From assembly GCF_027925155.1 (NCBI RefSeq), contig NZ_BSDY01000001.1, positions 246,822 to 310,821 of the forward strand: a stretch of DNA of 64,000 bases, read 5' to 3'. This DNA is from Propionigenium maris DSM 9537 (lineage in GTDB: Bacteria > Fusobacteriota > Fusobacteriia > Fusobacteriales > Fusobacteriaceae). Below, piece by piece: positions 50,334 to 59,950 of the stretch. How positions within the stretch are numbered: position 1 is the stretch's first letter; the number at the start of each line of letters is the position of its first letter. The notes beneath the pieces were generated by a model, which was given only the letters and a program-made list of their open reading frames with translations, made no database searches and was not told the DNA's origin. Made by a program: the position numbers and the translations under genes.

Positions 50334-50588
50334 ATGAACTACATAGTATTTATTCTTTTTATCTTGATCACTCTATCAGCTGTAAAGATCTTTCAAATGA
50401 ACACTGTATGGGGGAAGCTCCTGGCAGCCAATATCTTTTCTTCAAACATAACTATACTTGTGATTGTTTTCTCAATGGTCGTTAGGGAAAGTATGTATCT
50501 CGACCTTATAATCACCTATCTGCTTTTAAACTTTGTAGGAACGGTACTATTTACAAAACACATCCAGTCCAGGAGGGGATTAATATGA
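50334..50588 (+). CDS. mrpF: Mrp antiporter subunit F
   Basis: 84 aa, three membrane helices. Family features KIFQMNTVWGKLLAANIFSSN and LDLIITYLLLNFVGTVLFTK fit MrpF/MnhF, a small membrane subunit of the cation/proton antiporter. First gene of a seven-gene operon; ATG after AGGGGGAAG. Overlaps mrpG by 4 bp. Confidence 0.9.
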   Translation: MNYIVFILFILITLSAVKIFQMNTVWGKLLAANIFSSNITILVIVFSMVVRESMYLDLIITYLLLNFVGTVLFTKHIQSRRGLI

Positions 50589-50896
50589 ATGAGATAATAG
50601 GAATGACAGTCCTTGGAATAGGTCTTATTATAAGTATCATCGGAAATATTGCCTACTTCTACCATAAGGAATTCTTTACCGAACTCCTCATAGGAAGTAT
50701 AGTCGACACAGCAGGATTTAGTCTAATACTCATAGGGATAATGATCTATATGGGACTCTCCTACTTCTCTCTCAAGGTTCTTATTATCCTGATTCTGTGC
50801 TTTGTCATAAACCCCATTATGAGCTGTGCCATAGGGGGAAGTGCATACAGGAGTGGATTTAAACCCCTGAAACAGGAGGAGGATGAAGATGTATAA
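50585..50896 (+). CDS. mrpG: Mrp antiporter subunit G
   Basis: 103 aa with three membrane helices; SLKVLIILILCFVINPIMSC and AIGGSAYRSGFKP match MrpG/MnhG. Required for assembly of the antiporter. Coding overlap with both neighbours shows tight operon structure. Confidence 0.9.
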   Translation: MNEIIGMTVLGIGLIISIIGNIAYFYHKEFFTELLIGSIVDTAGFSLILIGIMIYMGLSYFSLKVLIILILCFVINPIMSCAIGGSAYRSGFKPLKQEEDEDV

Positions 50897-51422
50897 GGAT
50901 ATACTGCTTATAATGCTCATACTATTTGCCCTGGCAGCTTCCTTTTCCCAGAGGCTAATAAAGGCTGTGATCTATCTGGAGGTTTTTTCCCTCATAAGTG
51001 CTGTGATCTTCATCATCGAGGGGGCACCAGATGTTGCCATAGCTGAGGCTGTAATAGCTACAACTATAACCTTTGTTACAATTCAGCAATATAAGAAGGT
51101 GAGGATATTTTATATCAACCTTGAGTATGACAACAAGAAGACCTTTATACACCAGTTTATAGAGAGAAGCTGCAAGCAGACCTCCCTTCTTCCCCTCTTT
51201 GTAAACCTGCATAAGATGAATATGAAAAAGCACATTAAGAGGGACAGAGGGATATGCGACGTGATAATAACCCACCATGGAAGGGATGTGATCTTCTACT
51301 TTTACGGAGAGGGGAAGCATATAAAGAAGTTCAAAGAGGAGATATCCGCTAAGCTCCATAACCTGGAGTCAGACTACAATATAAAGTTGGTGAGTAGAGA
51401 TGAAATTTATAGTAAGGTATAG
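50889..51422 (+). CDS. MbhD/DUF4040-type subunit with C-terminal soluble extension
   Basis: 177 aa from ATG 50889 (AGGAGGAGG upstream; ATG 50883 is the alternative). Residues 1-75 contain RLIKAVIYLEVFSLISAVIF and APDVAIAEAVIATTI, the DUF4040 unit that is the penultimate part of MrpA or stand-alone MbhD. About 100 extra residues (from YKKVRIFYINLEYD) form a soluble alpha/beta tail not usual in MbhD. No full MrpA is present in the operon. Confidence 0.82.
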   Translation: MYKDILLIMLILFALAASFSQRLIKAVIYLEVFSLISAVIFIIEGAPDVAIAEAVIATTITFVTIQQYKKVRIFYINLEYDNKKTFIHQFIERSCKQTSLLPLFVNLHKMNMKKHIKRDRGICDVIITHHGRDVIFYFYGEGKHIKKFKEEISAKLHNLESDYNIKLVSRDEIYSKV

Positions 51423-52092
51423 AAAACATATAATCGGCCTTCTGACCCTGTTAATGGGGGGGCTGTGCCTTGCCCTGGTAATGGATAGGCCCACAGCAGT
51501 CCCTGTGAATGAAGTTATGAACTACTATATGCAATATGCAACAGAGGAGACAACAGCTGTTAATGTTGTTACAGCTATCTACCTGAACTACAGGGTATTT
51601 GATACGGTGTTTGAGGCCCTGCTTCTTCTTGTGGCAGTTACTGCTACCCTCTTTATCTATCCTGTAAAGGGAGGAAGTAAGAGAGTGAAAAGAAGGAGTG
51701 GCGAGGTTTTAGAGCCTCTGAGGGATCTGCTGGTCTTTATCCTTCCCTTCATTATGTTGTTTGGGATAGCCCTAATATTAAACGGAGACAGAACTCCTGG
51801 AGGAGGATTCCAGGGTGGGGCAATACTGGTAGTTATATTTGTTGCAGGCTTTCTCATTGAAAAATCCAGGGAGATGGATCTGAATATATTTACCCTTATT
51901 GAGAAGTTTGCCTTTATCTCCCTGACCCTTATTATAGCTGCATTTCTGTACTTTAACTTTAAGGAGATGCCTCTGGGGATAAGGAGAACCTATCTCATCC
52001 TCATAAATACCCTTATAGGGGTAAAGGTCTGTGCAGGACTGGGAATTATCTTCTACAGGTTTTCCAGGTTAAAAAATGATAGGGAGAAATAG
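51400..52092 (+). CDS. Fusion of MrpA C-terminal part (MbhE) and MrpB
   Basis: 230 aa. N-terminal ~95 residues (ETTAVNVVTAIYLNYRVFDT) correspond to the tail of MrpA/MbhE. Residues ~100-225 are MrpB/MnhB, with LILNGDRTPGGGFQGGAILV. In most bacteria the first part is in MrpA, in archaeal Mbh-type loci it is a separate gene, so this is a fusion. Overlaps the previous gene by 23 bp. Confidence 0.83.
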   Translation: MKFIVRYRKHIIGLLTLLMGGLCLALVMDRPTAVPVNEVMNYYMQYATEETTAVNVVTAIYLNYRVFDTVFEALLLLVAVTATLFIYPVKGGSKRVKRRSGEVLEPLRDLLVFILPFIMLFGIALILNGDRTPGGGFQGGAILVVIFVAGFLIEKSREMDLNIFTLIEKFAFISLTLIIAAFLYFNFKEMPLGIRRTYLILINTLIGVKVCAGLGIIFYRFSRLKNDREK

Positions 52093-52109
52093 TATAAGGG
52101 GAGGTTACT

Positions 52110-52619
52110 ATGAATAGGAACAATATTATGAAGATAGAGTACAGTATTTTTTCAGCTGTAGTTTGGTGCACCTTCAATGAAAGTTTCTCGGGGTTCAATA
52201 TAGCTCTGGGAGTGCTTCTGGGAAGGCTTTTTCTAAAGATCTCTGAGAGATTTCTGGAAGATCATGGAGTAGGTGAGGGAAATAACAAAAACTTTTCTCT
52301 GACCCTCTATATTCTGAGACTTATAGTGGATATCTATATGAATACATTCAGCCTTATCCTGCTTCTTATTAAGGGAAGGCTGGATCCCACTCTGGTTAAG
52401 GTAAGGACAAAGGGAAGGGGGAGTGTAGGCTCTCTAATAGCCAACTCCATAACCCTTACTCCCAAAACCTCCTGTGTTTACAAGGAGGGGGATATACTGA
52501 CAATTCTCTGTGCCCATGAGATGGCCAGGGGGGAGATAGTGGACGGATTTGAGATAAGGACCCTGGAGGAGAAGGATCTTATTCCCAGCATGGAGTTCTT
52601 GAGGGGGGATGATCTATGA
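52110..52619 (+). CDS. mrpE: Mrp antiporter subunit E
   Basis: 169 aa. FSGFNIALGVLLGRLF, then RLDPTLVKVRTKGRGSVGSLIANSITLTPKT reduced to its core pattern ANSITLTPKT, which is the MrpE signature. N-terminal membrane helices and a C-terminal cytoplasmic domain. ATG after AAGGGGAGG. Overlaps mrpC by 4 bp. Confidence 0.9.
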   Translation: MNRNNIMKIEYSIFSAVVWCTFNESFSGFNIALGVLLGRLFLKISERFLEDHGVGEGNNKNFSLTLYILRLIVDIYMNTFSLILLLIKGRLDPTLVKVRTKGRGSVGSLIANSITLTPKTSCVYKEGDILTILCAHEMARGEIVDGFEIRTLEEKDLIPSMEFLRGDDL

Positions 52620-52957
52620 TATCCGGTGAAGCAGTAGCTGTGATTATATTTATGATAGGCTGCTATACAATAATGGCCAGAAGAGATATTGTCAGAACCA
52701 CTATAGGTACGGGGCTTATGACGGGGGGAGTGGTCCTCTACTTTCTTACCTCAGGGGAGGAGTATCTTCATCCCCCTATAGGTAAAGTAACAGGTGTCGT
52801 TGCAGACCCCCTTCCCCAGGCCCTTATGATAACCAATATTATCATAGGGGTGGCCTCCACTGCAGTGGCACTGGGAATCTTTATAAAGCTGTATCAGAAG
52901 TATGGAACAGCCAGGTGGGACACAATACATAAAAAGCATCTGGAGGAGGAGATATGA
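52616..52957 (+). CDS. mrpC: Mrp antiporter subunit C
   Basis: 113 aa, three membrane helices, NuoK-like. DPLPQALMITNIIIGVASTA is the conserved MrpC/NuoK motif. Contacts MrpD and MrpA in the complex. Overlaps mrpD by 4 bp. Confidence 0.92.
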   Translation: MISGEAVAVIIFMIGCYTIMARRDIVRTTIGTGLMTGGVVLYFLTSGEEYLHPPIGKVTGVVADPLPQALMITNIIIGVASTAVALGIFIKLYQKYGTARWDTIHKKHLEEEI

Positions 52958-54564
52958 GACTATTAATATTGATTATACTGCCAATCTTAGGGGGACTTAT
53001 AGCCTACCTGCTGCCAAATATCAGGGGAAAGGCCTCTACCATTGCCATTCAGAGTGTCTCTGTGGGAATAGCCCTCTATAACTTTATGGAAGTTTTAGGT
53101 GGAGGGAGCTACTCCCTTGTGTTGGGAAATTACAGCGAGGTAGCGGGAATAACCCTCACAGCAGATCTTCTGAGCTCGGTGATGATCCTTATTACAACCT
53201 TTATCTTTCTGCTGTGTATATTCTACTCCATGGGGAACAGGAAGCTGGAGAGCCACTTCTTCTTCCTCTACCTGGTACTTCAGTCGTGTATGACGGCTCT
53301 CTTTCTCACAAGGGATCTCTTCAATATCTTTGTAATAGTTGAGGTGTGTACCATAATAATCGCCATCCTCATAATGTATAAGAATGAAAGATCCCTCTAT
53401 GACAGCTTAATCTACCTCATGAACAACACCGTAGCCATGATATTTTTCGTCTTTGGGATAGCTGTACTCTATAAGAATCTGCATACCCTTAACCTGTATC
53501 AGCTGGCAGTTAGGATGACCGAGGCCCAGCTTTCGGGGTCCTATGTGGCAGCCTATGCCCTCCTCCTTACGGGGATATGCTTTAAGTGTGCTTTGATGCC
53601 CATGTTTTCATGGCTTCCGAGAGCCCATGCTGCCAGCGGTGTTCCCACAGTGGTCTCGGCTATCCTGTCCAGCCTCTATATCAAGACGGGGATCTTTGTA
53701 TTTATAAGGCTGAGGAGTATATTTCTTCCCCTCATAGATATAGATGGTTACCTTCTGTGGATAACCCTGGCTACCTCTCTCCTGGGAGTGATCCTGGCTG
53801 TGAAGCAGAATAATATTAAGCTGATCCTGGCTTACTCTACCATCTCCCAGATAGGTCTTATTATGTCGGGGATACTCTTAGGAGGATATGTAAGTGAGGC
53901 AGGTGCTCTCTACCACCTTATAAACCACATAATCTTTAAATCCACCCTCTTCCTCTGTGCCGGGATCTATATAAAGCACTATGGGCACAAGGATATTAGA
54001 AGGATGTCCGGGGCCTTCAGGAGCCTGCCCCTGGTATCCACCGCCTGTATATTTGCCCTTCTTGGGGTAACAGGTGCACCTTTCTTCAATGGGAGTGTGT
54101 CAAAGTACTTCATACAGTATGGGGCTAAGGGTACAGTGGCAGAGTATATTATCCTCCTTATAAATACGGGAACCATCGTCTACTTCTTCAGGTTCTTCAG
54201 GATGATGTGGGGGAAGAGAGAGGAATCCAAGTCTGTGGAGGCAGGATGTCCATTTAAGGGGGGAGCAGTTGCTATCCTGGGAACCCTCTCCTTGGTGGGA
54301 GGAATCTTTGCCCAGAGGATAATGGTGGTGGTCTTTGGATTTGATCACCCTATAGACCCAGGCCTCTATATCCAAAAGGCCCTCATCTACTTTGCTACCC
54401 TTCTCCTCTGCTGGATTTATTTCAGGTGGAGGGGGGATAGCGTAGGAAGGAGCAGTATCATATTCAGCAGAAGGTACTCCCCATCCTTTAACGGTATAAG
54501 TATGATGACCTGTATGTTTTTCATGGTCACCAGTGTGGCTATCCTTCTTGTAAACAGGGTTTAA
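52954..54564 (+). CDS. mrpD: Mrp antiporter subunit D
   Basis: 536 aa, about 14 membrane helices, NuoN-like. The key residues of the family are visible in SRAHAASGVPTVVSA-like WLPRAHAASGVPTVV and KLILAYSTISQIGLI, and the conserved Glu in FNIFVIVEVCTI. Drives cation/proton exchange. With no NuoL-like MrpA in the operon, MrpD would be the only large antiporter-type subunit, as in archaeal Mbh-type modules. Last gene before a strong terminator. Confidence 0.93.
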   Translation: MRLLILIILPILGGLIAYLLPNIRGKASTIAIQSVSVGIALYNFMEVLGGGSYSLVLGNYSEVAGITLTADLLSSVMILITTFIFLLCIFYSMGNRKLESHFFFLYLVLQSCMTALFLTRDLFNIFVIVEVCTIIIAILIMYKNERSLYDSLIYLMNNTVAMIFFVFGIAVLYKNLHTLNLYQLAVRMTEAQLSGSYVAAYALLLTGICFKCALMPMFSWLPRAHAASGVPTVVSAILSSLYIKTGIFVFIRLRSIFLPLIDIDGYLLWITLATSLLGVILAVKQNNIKLILAYSTISQIGLIMSGILLGGYVSEAGALYHLINHIIFKSTLFLCAGIYIKHYGHKDIRRMSGAFRSLPLVSTACIFALLGVTGAPFFNGSVSKYFIQYGAKGTVAEYIILLINTGTIVYFFRFFRMMWGKREESKSVEAGCPFKGGAVAILGTLSLVGGIFAQRIMVVVFGFDHPIDPGLYIQKALIYFATLLLCWIYFRWRGDSVGRSSIIFSRRYSPSFNGISMMTCMFFMVTSVAILLVNRV

Positions 54565-54599
54565 GAGCTTAGTTTTAGTTATACTGTACAAAAAAATAA

Positions 54600-54640
54600 A
54601 AAAGTGTTGTATTTTCCCGGGAAAATACAACACTTTTTTT
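54600..54640. terminator. Bidirectional terminator between mrp and GH15 genes
   Basis: AAAGTGTTGTATTTTC-CCGG-GAAAATACAACACTTT perfect arms with A and T runs. Confidence 0.95.
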
Positions 54641-54683
54641 AATATCTGTAAACTATATTTTAACAAAGGTAGCGGATAGGTAG

Positions 54684-56612
54684 CTAGAGGAACCTATCCA
54701 TATACCTCTGAAGAGCCTCTATATAGGTTGCGTGACTCCATGTGAGAGGGGAAACGGAAAGGGGAGCCCCTGTATAGGGGTTTACCTGCTCCGAGAGAAC
54801 TCCGCTGGGAAGAGCCCTCTCCCCTACCCAGTGAAGAAGCTCCAGGGCCCTCCCCTGATCTCCTATTTCGATGTAGTAGATGGTCAGCCACAGGGTGGTT
54901 ATAATCCACGGATTCCCTGGAATATCTGGAGAAGTCCGGTAGTAGGGATCATCTATATACCTGGCTACTCCCCCTATGGATGTATCTACCCAGAGAGCCC
55001 TCTCCACCCTCTCCATGGAGCTTCGTACCATGGGGTGGGAAGCCTTGAACATACCAAAGGCAAAGATGGAGTAGAGGCTGGCATCTATATTTCTGTCGGT
55101 GTAGGTAACCTTCCCCTCCTCTACTCTGACCATCCTGGCAAAGTATCCCTCCTCCAGATACATATGCTCTATAAAAGCCTCCTTCATCCTCTCAGCAGCC
55201 TCCCTGTACCTTTCTGACTGTTCTATCTCTCCAAAGGAGCTGGCCAGGTCTGAGGCCCCTATGAGGCCTCCGTATACAGATGCCACTGTAAAGGCATGGA
55301 CTCCAAGCCTCTCCTCCCAGAGATCATAGCTCTCAAGGGGAAGGCCAGTAAACTTATCTGTGAAGCGGCACATAAAGTCAGCTCCATTCTTTACTATCTT
55401 CTTATAGAGGGGTTTGATAAACTCTATATCTCTGTACCTCTTAAAGTGCTCACAGAGGGTCCACACTGTAAGGGCAGTTTCATCCTCCTGGATGGGAAAC
55501 TGCCTTCTTCCCTTGGCCACCCAGGGGTGCCACGAGCTACCCACATCTTCTGAGGGGGTATACTTGTGGGCAAGGAATCCCCTGATACAGATAACCCTTC
55601 CGGCAAAGTCATAGAAACGGCTGCTGAGAACTAAATATCCAGCCCTGTCCAGGGCATGGGCTACCAGAGCCCCGTCCCTTGGCCATATATAGCTGTAGGT
55701 ATCCCTGTTGTACTGCATTACATCTGAATCGTTGGCAGCAATAATCCCTCCGTGGTTGTCTATCTGGGTCCTGAGGATGAGGAGGCTCTTGTTGTAGAGC
55801 CAGGCTAATTTTTCAGGAAGTTTATTTAGAGGTAAATCCTCCTTTGTGGACCATAGCTTCCAGTAGTTCTCAGTCCTCTTAAGGAGCTCCTGAGGTGTCT
55901 TATCCCTGATAATGGAATCCAGGGTATATACCTCCTCCCAGCTCTTCCCCACACATATATAGTAGAAGAACTCCCTCTCACCCCCTCCCTCTATATCCAG
56001 CTCTATACCTGTAACGGAATCCACACTTCCCTGCTCTATGGGATTGCACTCCAGTACCCCGTCCACAGCATCCATATAGGTTCCCTCGAGACCGTTCTTA
56101 CCCTTGCTCCCTATGGCAAACCTCTCTACTCCATGCTGTCCCTCATAAACCATGTTTACAAGAAACCACCTGTCCCTCTTATAGTGGACTACAACCCTCT
56201 TGTCGGGTCTGTACATGGCAGTATCCCCTATCTCATTTCCCAGGATATCCAGATCCAGGGTAAGGAAGAGCCTTATATCGTGGTTAACCGAGGAGGTGTT
56301 TCTTACCCCTATCCTTTTTATAAGGATATTCTCATGGAAATCCACACAGTCGTTTATCTTGAGTTCTATTGGAACTCCTTCCCTTGAGAGGGATACATCT
56401 GTTACAAGGGATTCTGGAAGGTACTTCATATCCACACTCCACTTTTTATCCACCCAGTGAAAGGTCCCGTCTATCCATACACCCATCATAGAGGAGTTTC
56501 CATTGGTATGGTTCTCCTCCCCCACATAGGGGTAGTAGAGTTCCCTCATATGGTAGTTTTCATCAAAGGCCACAAGCATATTTCCATTCCCCACAGGGAT
56601 ATTTCTAGGCAT
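54684..56612 (-). CDS. Glycoside hydrolase family 15 (glucoamylase-type)
   Basis: 642 aa from the ATG at 56612, which sits 7 nt after GGGGGA; the ATG at 56618 is too close. No signal peptide, so cytoplasmic. An N-terminal beta-sandwich (~1-260) precedes the (alpha/alpha)6 barrel with YIWPRDGALVAHALDRAG, FPIQEDETALTVWTL (catalytic acid Glu) and GVLSEQVNPYTG (catalytic base Glu). Releases glucose from alpha-1,4 or 1,6 glucans, probably intracellular storage polymer or maltodextrin. Single gene. Confidence 0.92.
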   Translation of the reverse strand: MPRNIPVGNGNMLVAFDENYHMRELYYPYVGEENHTNGNSSMMGVWIDGTFHWVDKKWSVDMKYLPESLVTDVSLSREGVPIELKINDCVDFHENILIKRIGVRNTSSVNHDIRLFLTLDLDILGNEIGDTAMYRPDKRVVVHYKRDRWFLVNMVYEGQHGVERFAIGSKGKNGLEGTYMDAVDGVLECNPIEQGSVDSVTGIELDIEGGGEREFFYYICVGKSWEEVYTLDSIIRDKTPQELLKRTENYWKLWSTKEDLPLNKLPEKLAWLYNKSLLILRTQIDNHGGIIAANDSDVMQYNRDTYSYIWPRDGALVAHALDRAGYLVLSSRFYDFAGRVICIRGFLAHKYTPSEDVGSSWHPWVAKGRRQFPIQEDETALTVWTLCEHFKRYRDIEFIKPLYKKIVKNGADFMCRFTDKFTGLPLESYDLWEERLGVHAFTVASVYGGLIGASDLASSFGEIEQSERYREAAERMKEAFIEHMYLEEGYFARMVRVEEGKVTYTDRNIDASLYSIFAFGMFKASHPMVRSSMERVERALWVDTSIGGVARYIDDPYYRTSPDIPGNPWIITTLWLTIYYIEIGDQGRALELLHWVGERALPSGVLSEQVNPYTGAPLSVSPLTWSHATYIEALQRYMDRFL

Positions 56613-56811
56613 GGTCATTCCCCCTTTAATAGATCTGTCTAAAAAACTTTACTGGTAGGAGGAGAAAAAACCTCTTTTCCTCTTCTTTAAGGAAGGGCAG
56701 GTACTACACTTAAAAAATTGTACAAATGAAAAAAAAGTAGTATATATTTAATTTAGCTATAAAAGTGAATATTAGTTTAATGAAAAAGACTGAAAAAAAG
56801 GGGGAAGGGTT

Positions 56812-58218
56812 ATGAGAGTAAGAAGAAGACCAAGCTTTGGGCTGGCAATGATACCAATTGTATTTCTGATAGTGTCTCTATCCTGCGGGGTGCTCATCTA
56901 CGGGGCTGATCCGCATATACCGCTTCTGGCAACAACAGTGGTTGCAGCAATTTTAGGTAAGTGTCTGGGGTACACCTGGGAGTATATGGAGAGGGGAATA
57001 ATAGATACCATACTTCCGGCTATGCAGGCTATCCTTATACAGATGATAATAGGAGTTATTATAGGAACATGGATTCTCGGGGGAATAGTTCCCACAATGA
57101 TCTACTACGGTCTTCAGATACTGTCACCTGGGATATTTCTCCCGGCCACAGCTCTCATCTGTGCAGTAGTGTCTCTGGCAACGGGAAGTGCATGGACAAC
57201 AGCTGGAACGGTGGGGATAGCCCTCCTGGGAGTAGGACAGGGTCTGAATATAGATATGCCCCTGGTAGCCGGAGCTATAATCTCCGGGGCATACTTTGGG
57301 GATAAGATGTCTCCCCTTTCAGATTCCACCAATCTGGCACCGGCAGTGACAGGGGTTAAGCTCTTTGATCATATATCTCATATGATCAAGACAACCAGTG
57401 TGAGTTTTGTTATAGCACTTATTCTCTATAGTGTGATCGGGATGAGGTATGCAGGAAGAACACTGAATGTAGAGGGGATAGAGGCCCTTCTTACAGCTCT
57501 TCAGGGGCAGTTTACCATTACACCTATGCTCCTTCTGCCGCCCCTCCTGGTTATCCTCATGGTGTCCCTTAAGATGCCGGCTATACCGGGACTTCTGGGG
57601 GGAAGCATCCTGGGAGCTGTATTTGCAGTGATCTATCAGGGGGCGGGAATTGGAGAGATAATAGAGGCTGCTCACTATGGTTACCTCTCAGAGACAGGTT
57701 TTGGGGCTGTGGATAAACTTCTCACAAGGGGAGGTCTGGATTCCATGATGTTTACCGTGTCCCTCATCCTGGTTGCCATGAGTTTTGGAGGTATTGTAGA
57801 AAGGATATGTGTTCTTGAGGTTATAGGAGAGAGACTACTCAGGTTTGCCAAGAGTACAGGATCCCTTGTGGCTACCACAGCTGCTACCTGTATCTTCTGC
57901 AACTTCACCATGTCCGATCAGTATCTGGCAATTGTTGTACCAGGAAGGATGTTTAAGGAGAAGTATGAGGAGGAGGGCCTCCATCTGAAGAACCTCTCAA
58001 GGGTATTGGAGGACACTGGAACCCTGACCTCCTCCCTTGTTCCGTGGAGTACATGCGGGGCCTTTATGTATGCAACTCTGGCAGTTCATCCCTTTGCCTA
58101 TCTGCCCTTTGCATTTTTAAACCTTATAAACCCCATTGTGTCGGTAATCTATGGGTACCTGGGAATAACCATGGAAAGAACAGATGGCAAGAAAGCTAAG
58201 GATGCAAAGCTTGTTTAA
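56812..58218 (+). CDS. nhaC: Na+/H+ antiporter NhaC
   Basis: 468 aa, about 12 membrane helices. Characteristic stretches: SAWTTAGTVGIALLGVGQGL near 130, SGAYFGDKMSPLSDSTNLAP near 160 and EDTGTLTSSLVPWSTCGAFM near 398, all NhaC family. Exports Na+ in exchange for protons and complements the Mrp system next door. ATG after AAAAAGGGGGAAGGG. Monocistronic. Confidence 0.94.
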   Translation: MRVRRRPSFGLAMIPIVFLIVSLSCGVLIYGADPHIPLLATTVVAAILGKCLGYTWEYMERGIIDTILPAMQAILIQMIIGVIIGTWILGGIVPTMIYYGLQILSPGIFLPATALICAVVSLATGSAWTTAGTVGIALLGVGQGLNIDMPLVAGAIISGAYFGDKMSPLSDSTNLAPAVTGVKLFDHISHMIKTTSVSFVIALILYSVIGMRYAGRTLNVEGIEALLTALQGQFTITPMLLLPPLLVILMVSLKMPAIPGLLGGSILGAVFAVIYQGAGIGEIIEAAHYGYLSETGFGAVDKLLTRGGLDSMMFTVSLILVAMSFGGIVERICVLEVIGERLLRFAKSTGSLVATTAATCIFCNFTMSDQYLAIVVPGRMFKEKYEEEGLHLKNLSRVLEDTGTLTSSLVPWSTCGAFMYATLAVHPFAYLPFAFLNLINPIVSVIYGYLGITMERTDGKKAKDAKLV

Positions 58219-58219
58219 T

Positions 58220-58258
58220 AAAAAGAGAGGTATCCCCAACGGGGACACCTCTCTTTTT
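58220..58258. terminator. Bidirectional terminator between nhaC and the alcohol dehydrogenase gene
   Basis: AAAAGAGAGGTATCCCC-AAC-GGGGACACCTCTCTTTTT. Confidence 0.92.
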
Positions 58259-58279
58259 ATTATTAAAACATAGAAAACT

Positions 58280-59458
58280 CTATAGGGCTGCTTTAAGGAT
58301 CTCTGTAACCACCTCAGGGGTAACATCTCCCCTCTCAGAGAGCTTTGTCATCCCGTGCTTAGTGAGGGATGACACAATAGCCTCTATATCCCTCTCTTCT
58401 AAGTTGTGATCGGATAACCTGGTCTTTATTCCTAAAGAGTGGAAGAACTCCTCGGTTCTCATGATAGCGGCATCTATCTTCTGATCTTCACTGCCATCCC
58501 TTATATTCCAAACTCTCTGAGCATACTGTACAAGTTTCTCCCTCTTCTGCTCCCTTCTAACCTTCCAGTTGGCAGGCTGAATCACAGCAAGGGTCTTGGC
58601 ATGGTCGATACCATAGAGACCTGTGATCTCGTGTCCTATCATATGAGTAGCCCAGTCCTGGGGAACACCAGCTCCAATAAGACCGTTGAGGGCCATTGTA
58701 GCACACCATACAAGGTTTGCTCTTGCATCATAGTCTGTTGGATTGTCCAGGGTCTTCTTTCCTATCTCTATAAGAGTCTGAAGTATTCCCTCGGCAGTTC
58801 TATCCTGGAACCTGGCATCCACAGGGTAGGTGATATACTGCTCCACAGTGTGGATAAAGGTATCCACTATACCGTTGGCTACCTGGGTAGCTGGAAGGGT
58901 ATATGTAAGCTCAGGGTCCAATATGGAGAAGACCGGGAAGTTAAATGGAGTAAATACAGTGAGCTTATCCTCCCCGTTACTGATTACAGCCCCGTTGTTC
59001 ATCTCGGAACCTGTAGCTGGAAGGGTAACTACCGTCCCCAGGGGAAGGTTTTCCTCTCTGGTTGTGGGAACACCTTTAAAACCAAAAGCAAGGATCTTTT
59101 CCTCCTTACCTATAAACTCCCTTGTATTGGATGCCACTGCAATAAACTTAGTACCATCCATTACAGATCCCCCTCCCACAGCCAGAAGGAAGTCGACCTT
59201 CTTCTCTCTTACTACCTCTACAGCCTTCATAAGAGTTGCAAACTGAGGGTTTGGTTCTATTCCTCCAAACTCAAAGATTTCTCTTGCAGACTTGGCCAGC
59301 TCCTCCTTTACCCTGTCAAGGGTACCAAACCTCTTAACGCTTCCTCCCCCATAGGTGATCAGCACTCTGGCATCCTTGGGAACTACGCTGTCAAGCTTCC
59401 TCAGCTGATCCTTACCAAATAATATATTTGTGGGGTTATAAAAATTAAAGTTTAACAT
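58280..59458 (-). CDS. Iron-containing alcohol dehydrogenase, YqhD/butanol dehydrogenase type
   Basis: 392 aa from the ATG at 59458, right after TTCAGGAGGTAGAG; upstream codons in frame lack a signal. NFYNPTNILFGKDQLRKL, GGGSVMDGTKFIAVA (nucleotide site), LPATGSEMNNGAV and the metal ligands in DTFIHTVEQY and HMIGHEITGLYGIDHAK. This group reduces aldehydes with NADPH. It lies downstream of a MerR gene with a MerR-type promoter, so it is probably induced by aldehyde or related stress. Confidence 0.92.
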   Translation of the reverse strand: MLNFNFYNPTNILFGKDQLRKLDSVVPKDARVLITYGGGSVKRFGTLDRVKEELAKSAREIFEFGGIEPNPQFATLMKAVEVVREKKVDFLLAVGGGSVMDGTKFIAVASNTREFIGKEEKILAFGFKGVPTTREENLPLGTVVTLPATGSEMNNGAVISNGEDKLTVFTPFNFPVFSILDPELTYTLPATQVANGIVDTFIHTVEQYITYPVDARFQDRTAEGILQTLIEIGKKTLDNPTDYDARANLVWCATMALNGLIGAGVPQDWATHMIGHEITGLYGIDHAKTLAVIQPANWKVRREQKREKLVQYAQRVWNIRDGSEDQKIDAAIMRTEEFFHSLGIKTRLSDHNLEERDIEAIVSSLTKHGMTKLSERGDVTPEVVTEILKAAL

Positions 59459-59524
59459 CTCTACCTCCTGAAATTTTAATTTAAATCTTTTACTTTCCTG
59501 TAGACTGAATTTGCGAATGCTCAT

Positions 59525-59923
59525 CTAGCACTTATTGCAGCTCTCTGTATCGGAGCCCTTGATTATACAATTGCCCCTCTCCTCCTCATATATACGAACC
59601 TGCTTTAGGATATCTTCTTTCGTAAGAAGGAGTTCCTGGATCTTCTCATCTATTGTATCCACATGATCCAGAAGGATATTTTTTCTCTCCTCTATAGTAT
59701 TGGTCCCCCCCTTCTTCAGCGAGATATAGTACTTTATCTCCTTTAGGGACATACCGGTATCCTTAAGGTTTAAGAAGAACTCGATCCACATGAGATCCTC
59801 CTGAGTATAAACCCTGTTTCCCTTTTCATCCCGGGCAATCTCTCTGATTACACCATTCTTCTCATAGTACCTCAACTTTGACTTGGTAATTCTAAAGTAT
59901 TTAGCCACCTCATCTATATTCAT
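59525..59923 (-). CDS. MerR-family regulator (AdhR-like)
   Basis: 132 aa. MNIDEVAKYFRITKSKLRYYEKNGVI is the MerR winged helix, followed by a dimer coiled coil (~75-115). Cysteines cluster at the end (GNCII, SCNKC), possible aldehyde or redox sensing residues. About 66 bp upstream of the alcohol dehydrogenase start and in the same direction, transcribed from a promoter with its own likely operator. Confidence 0.9.
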   Translation of the reverse strand: MNIDEVAKYFRITKSKLRYYEKNGVIREIARDEKGNRVYTQEDLMWIEFFLNLKDTGMSLKEIKYYISLKKGGTNTIEERKNILLDHVDTIDEKIQELLLTKEDILKQVRIYEEERGNCIIKGSDTESCNKC

Positions 59924-59950
59924 CTCTTCACCTCGCTTTTAACTAATATA

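Noticed and set aside
58439..59422. 327-codon ORF antisense to the alcohol dehydrogenase
   Set aside because: Shadow of a well-conserved gene; no start signal and biased composition.
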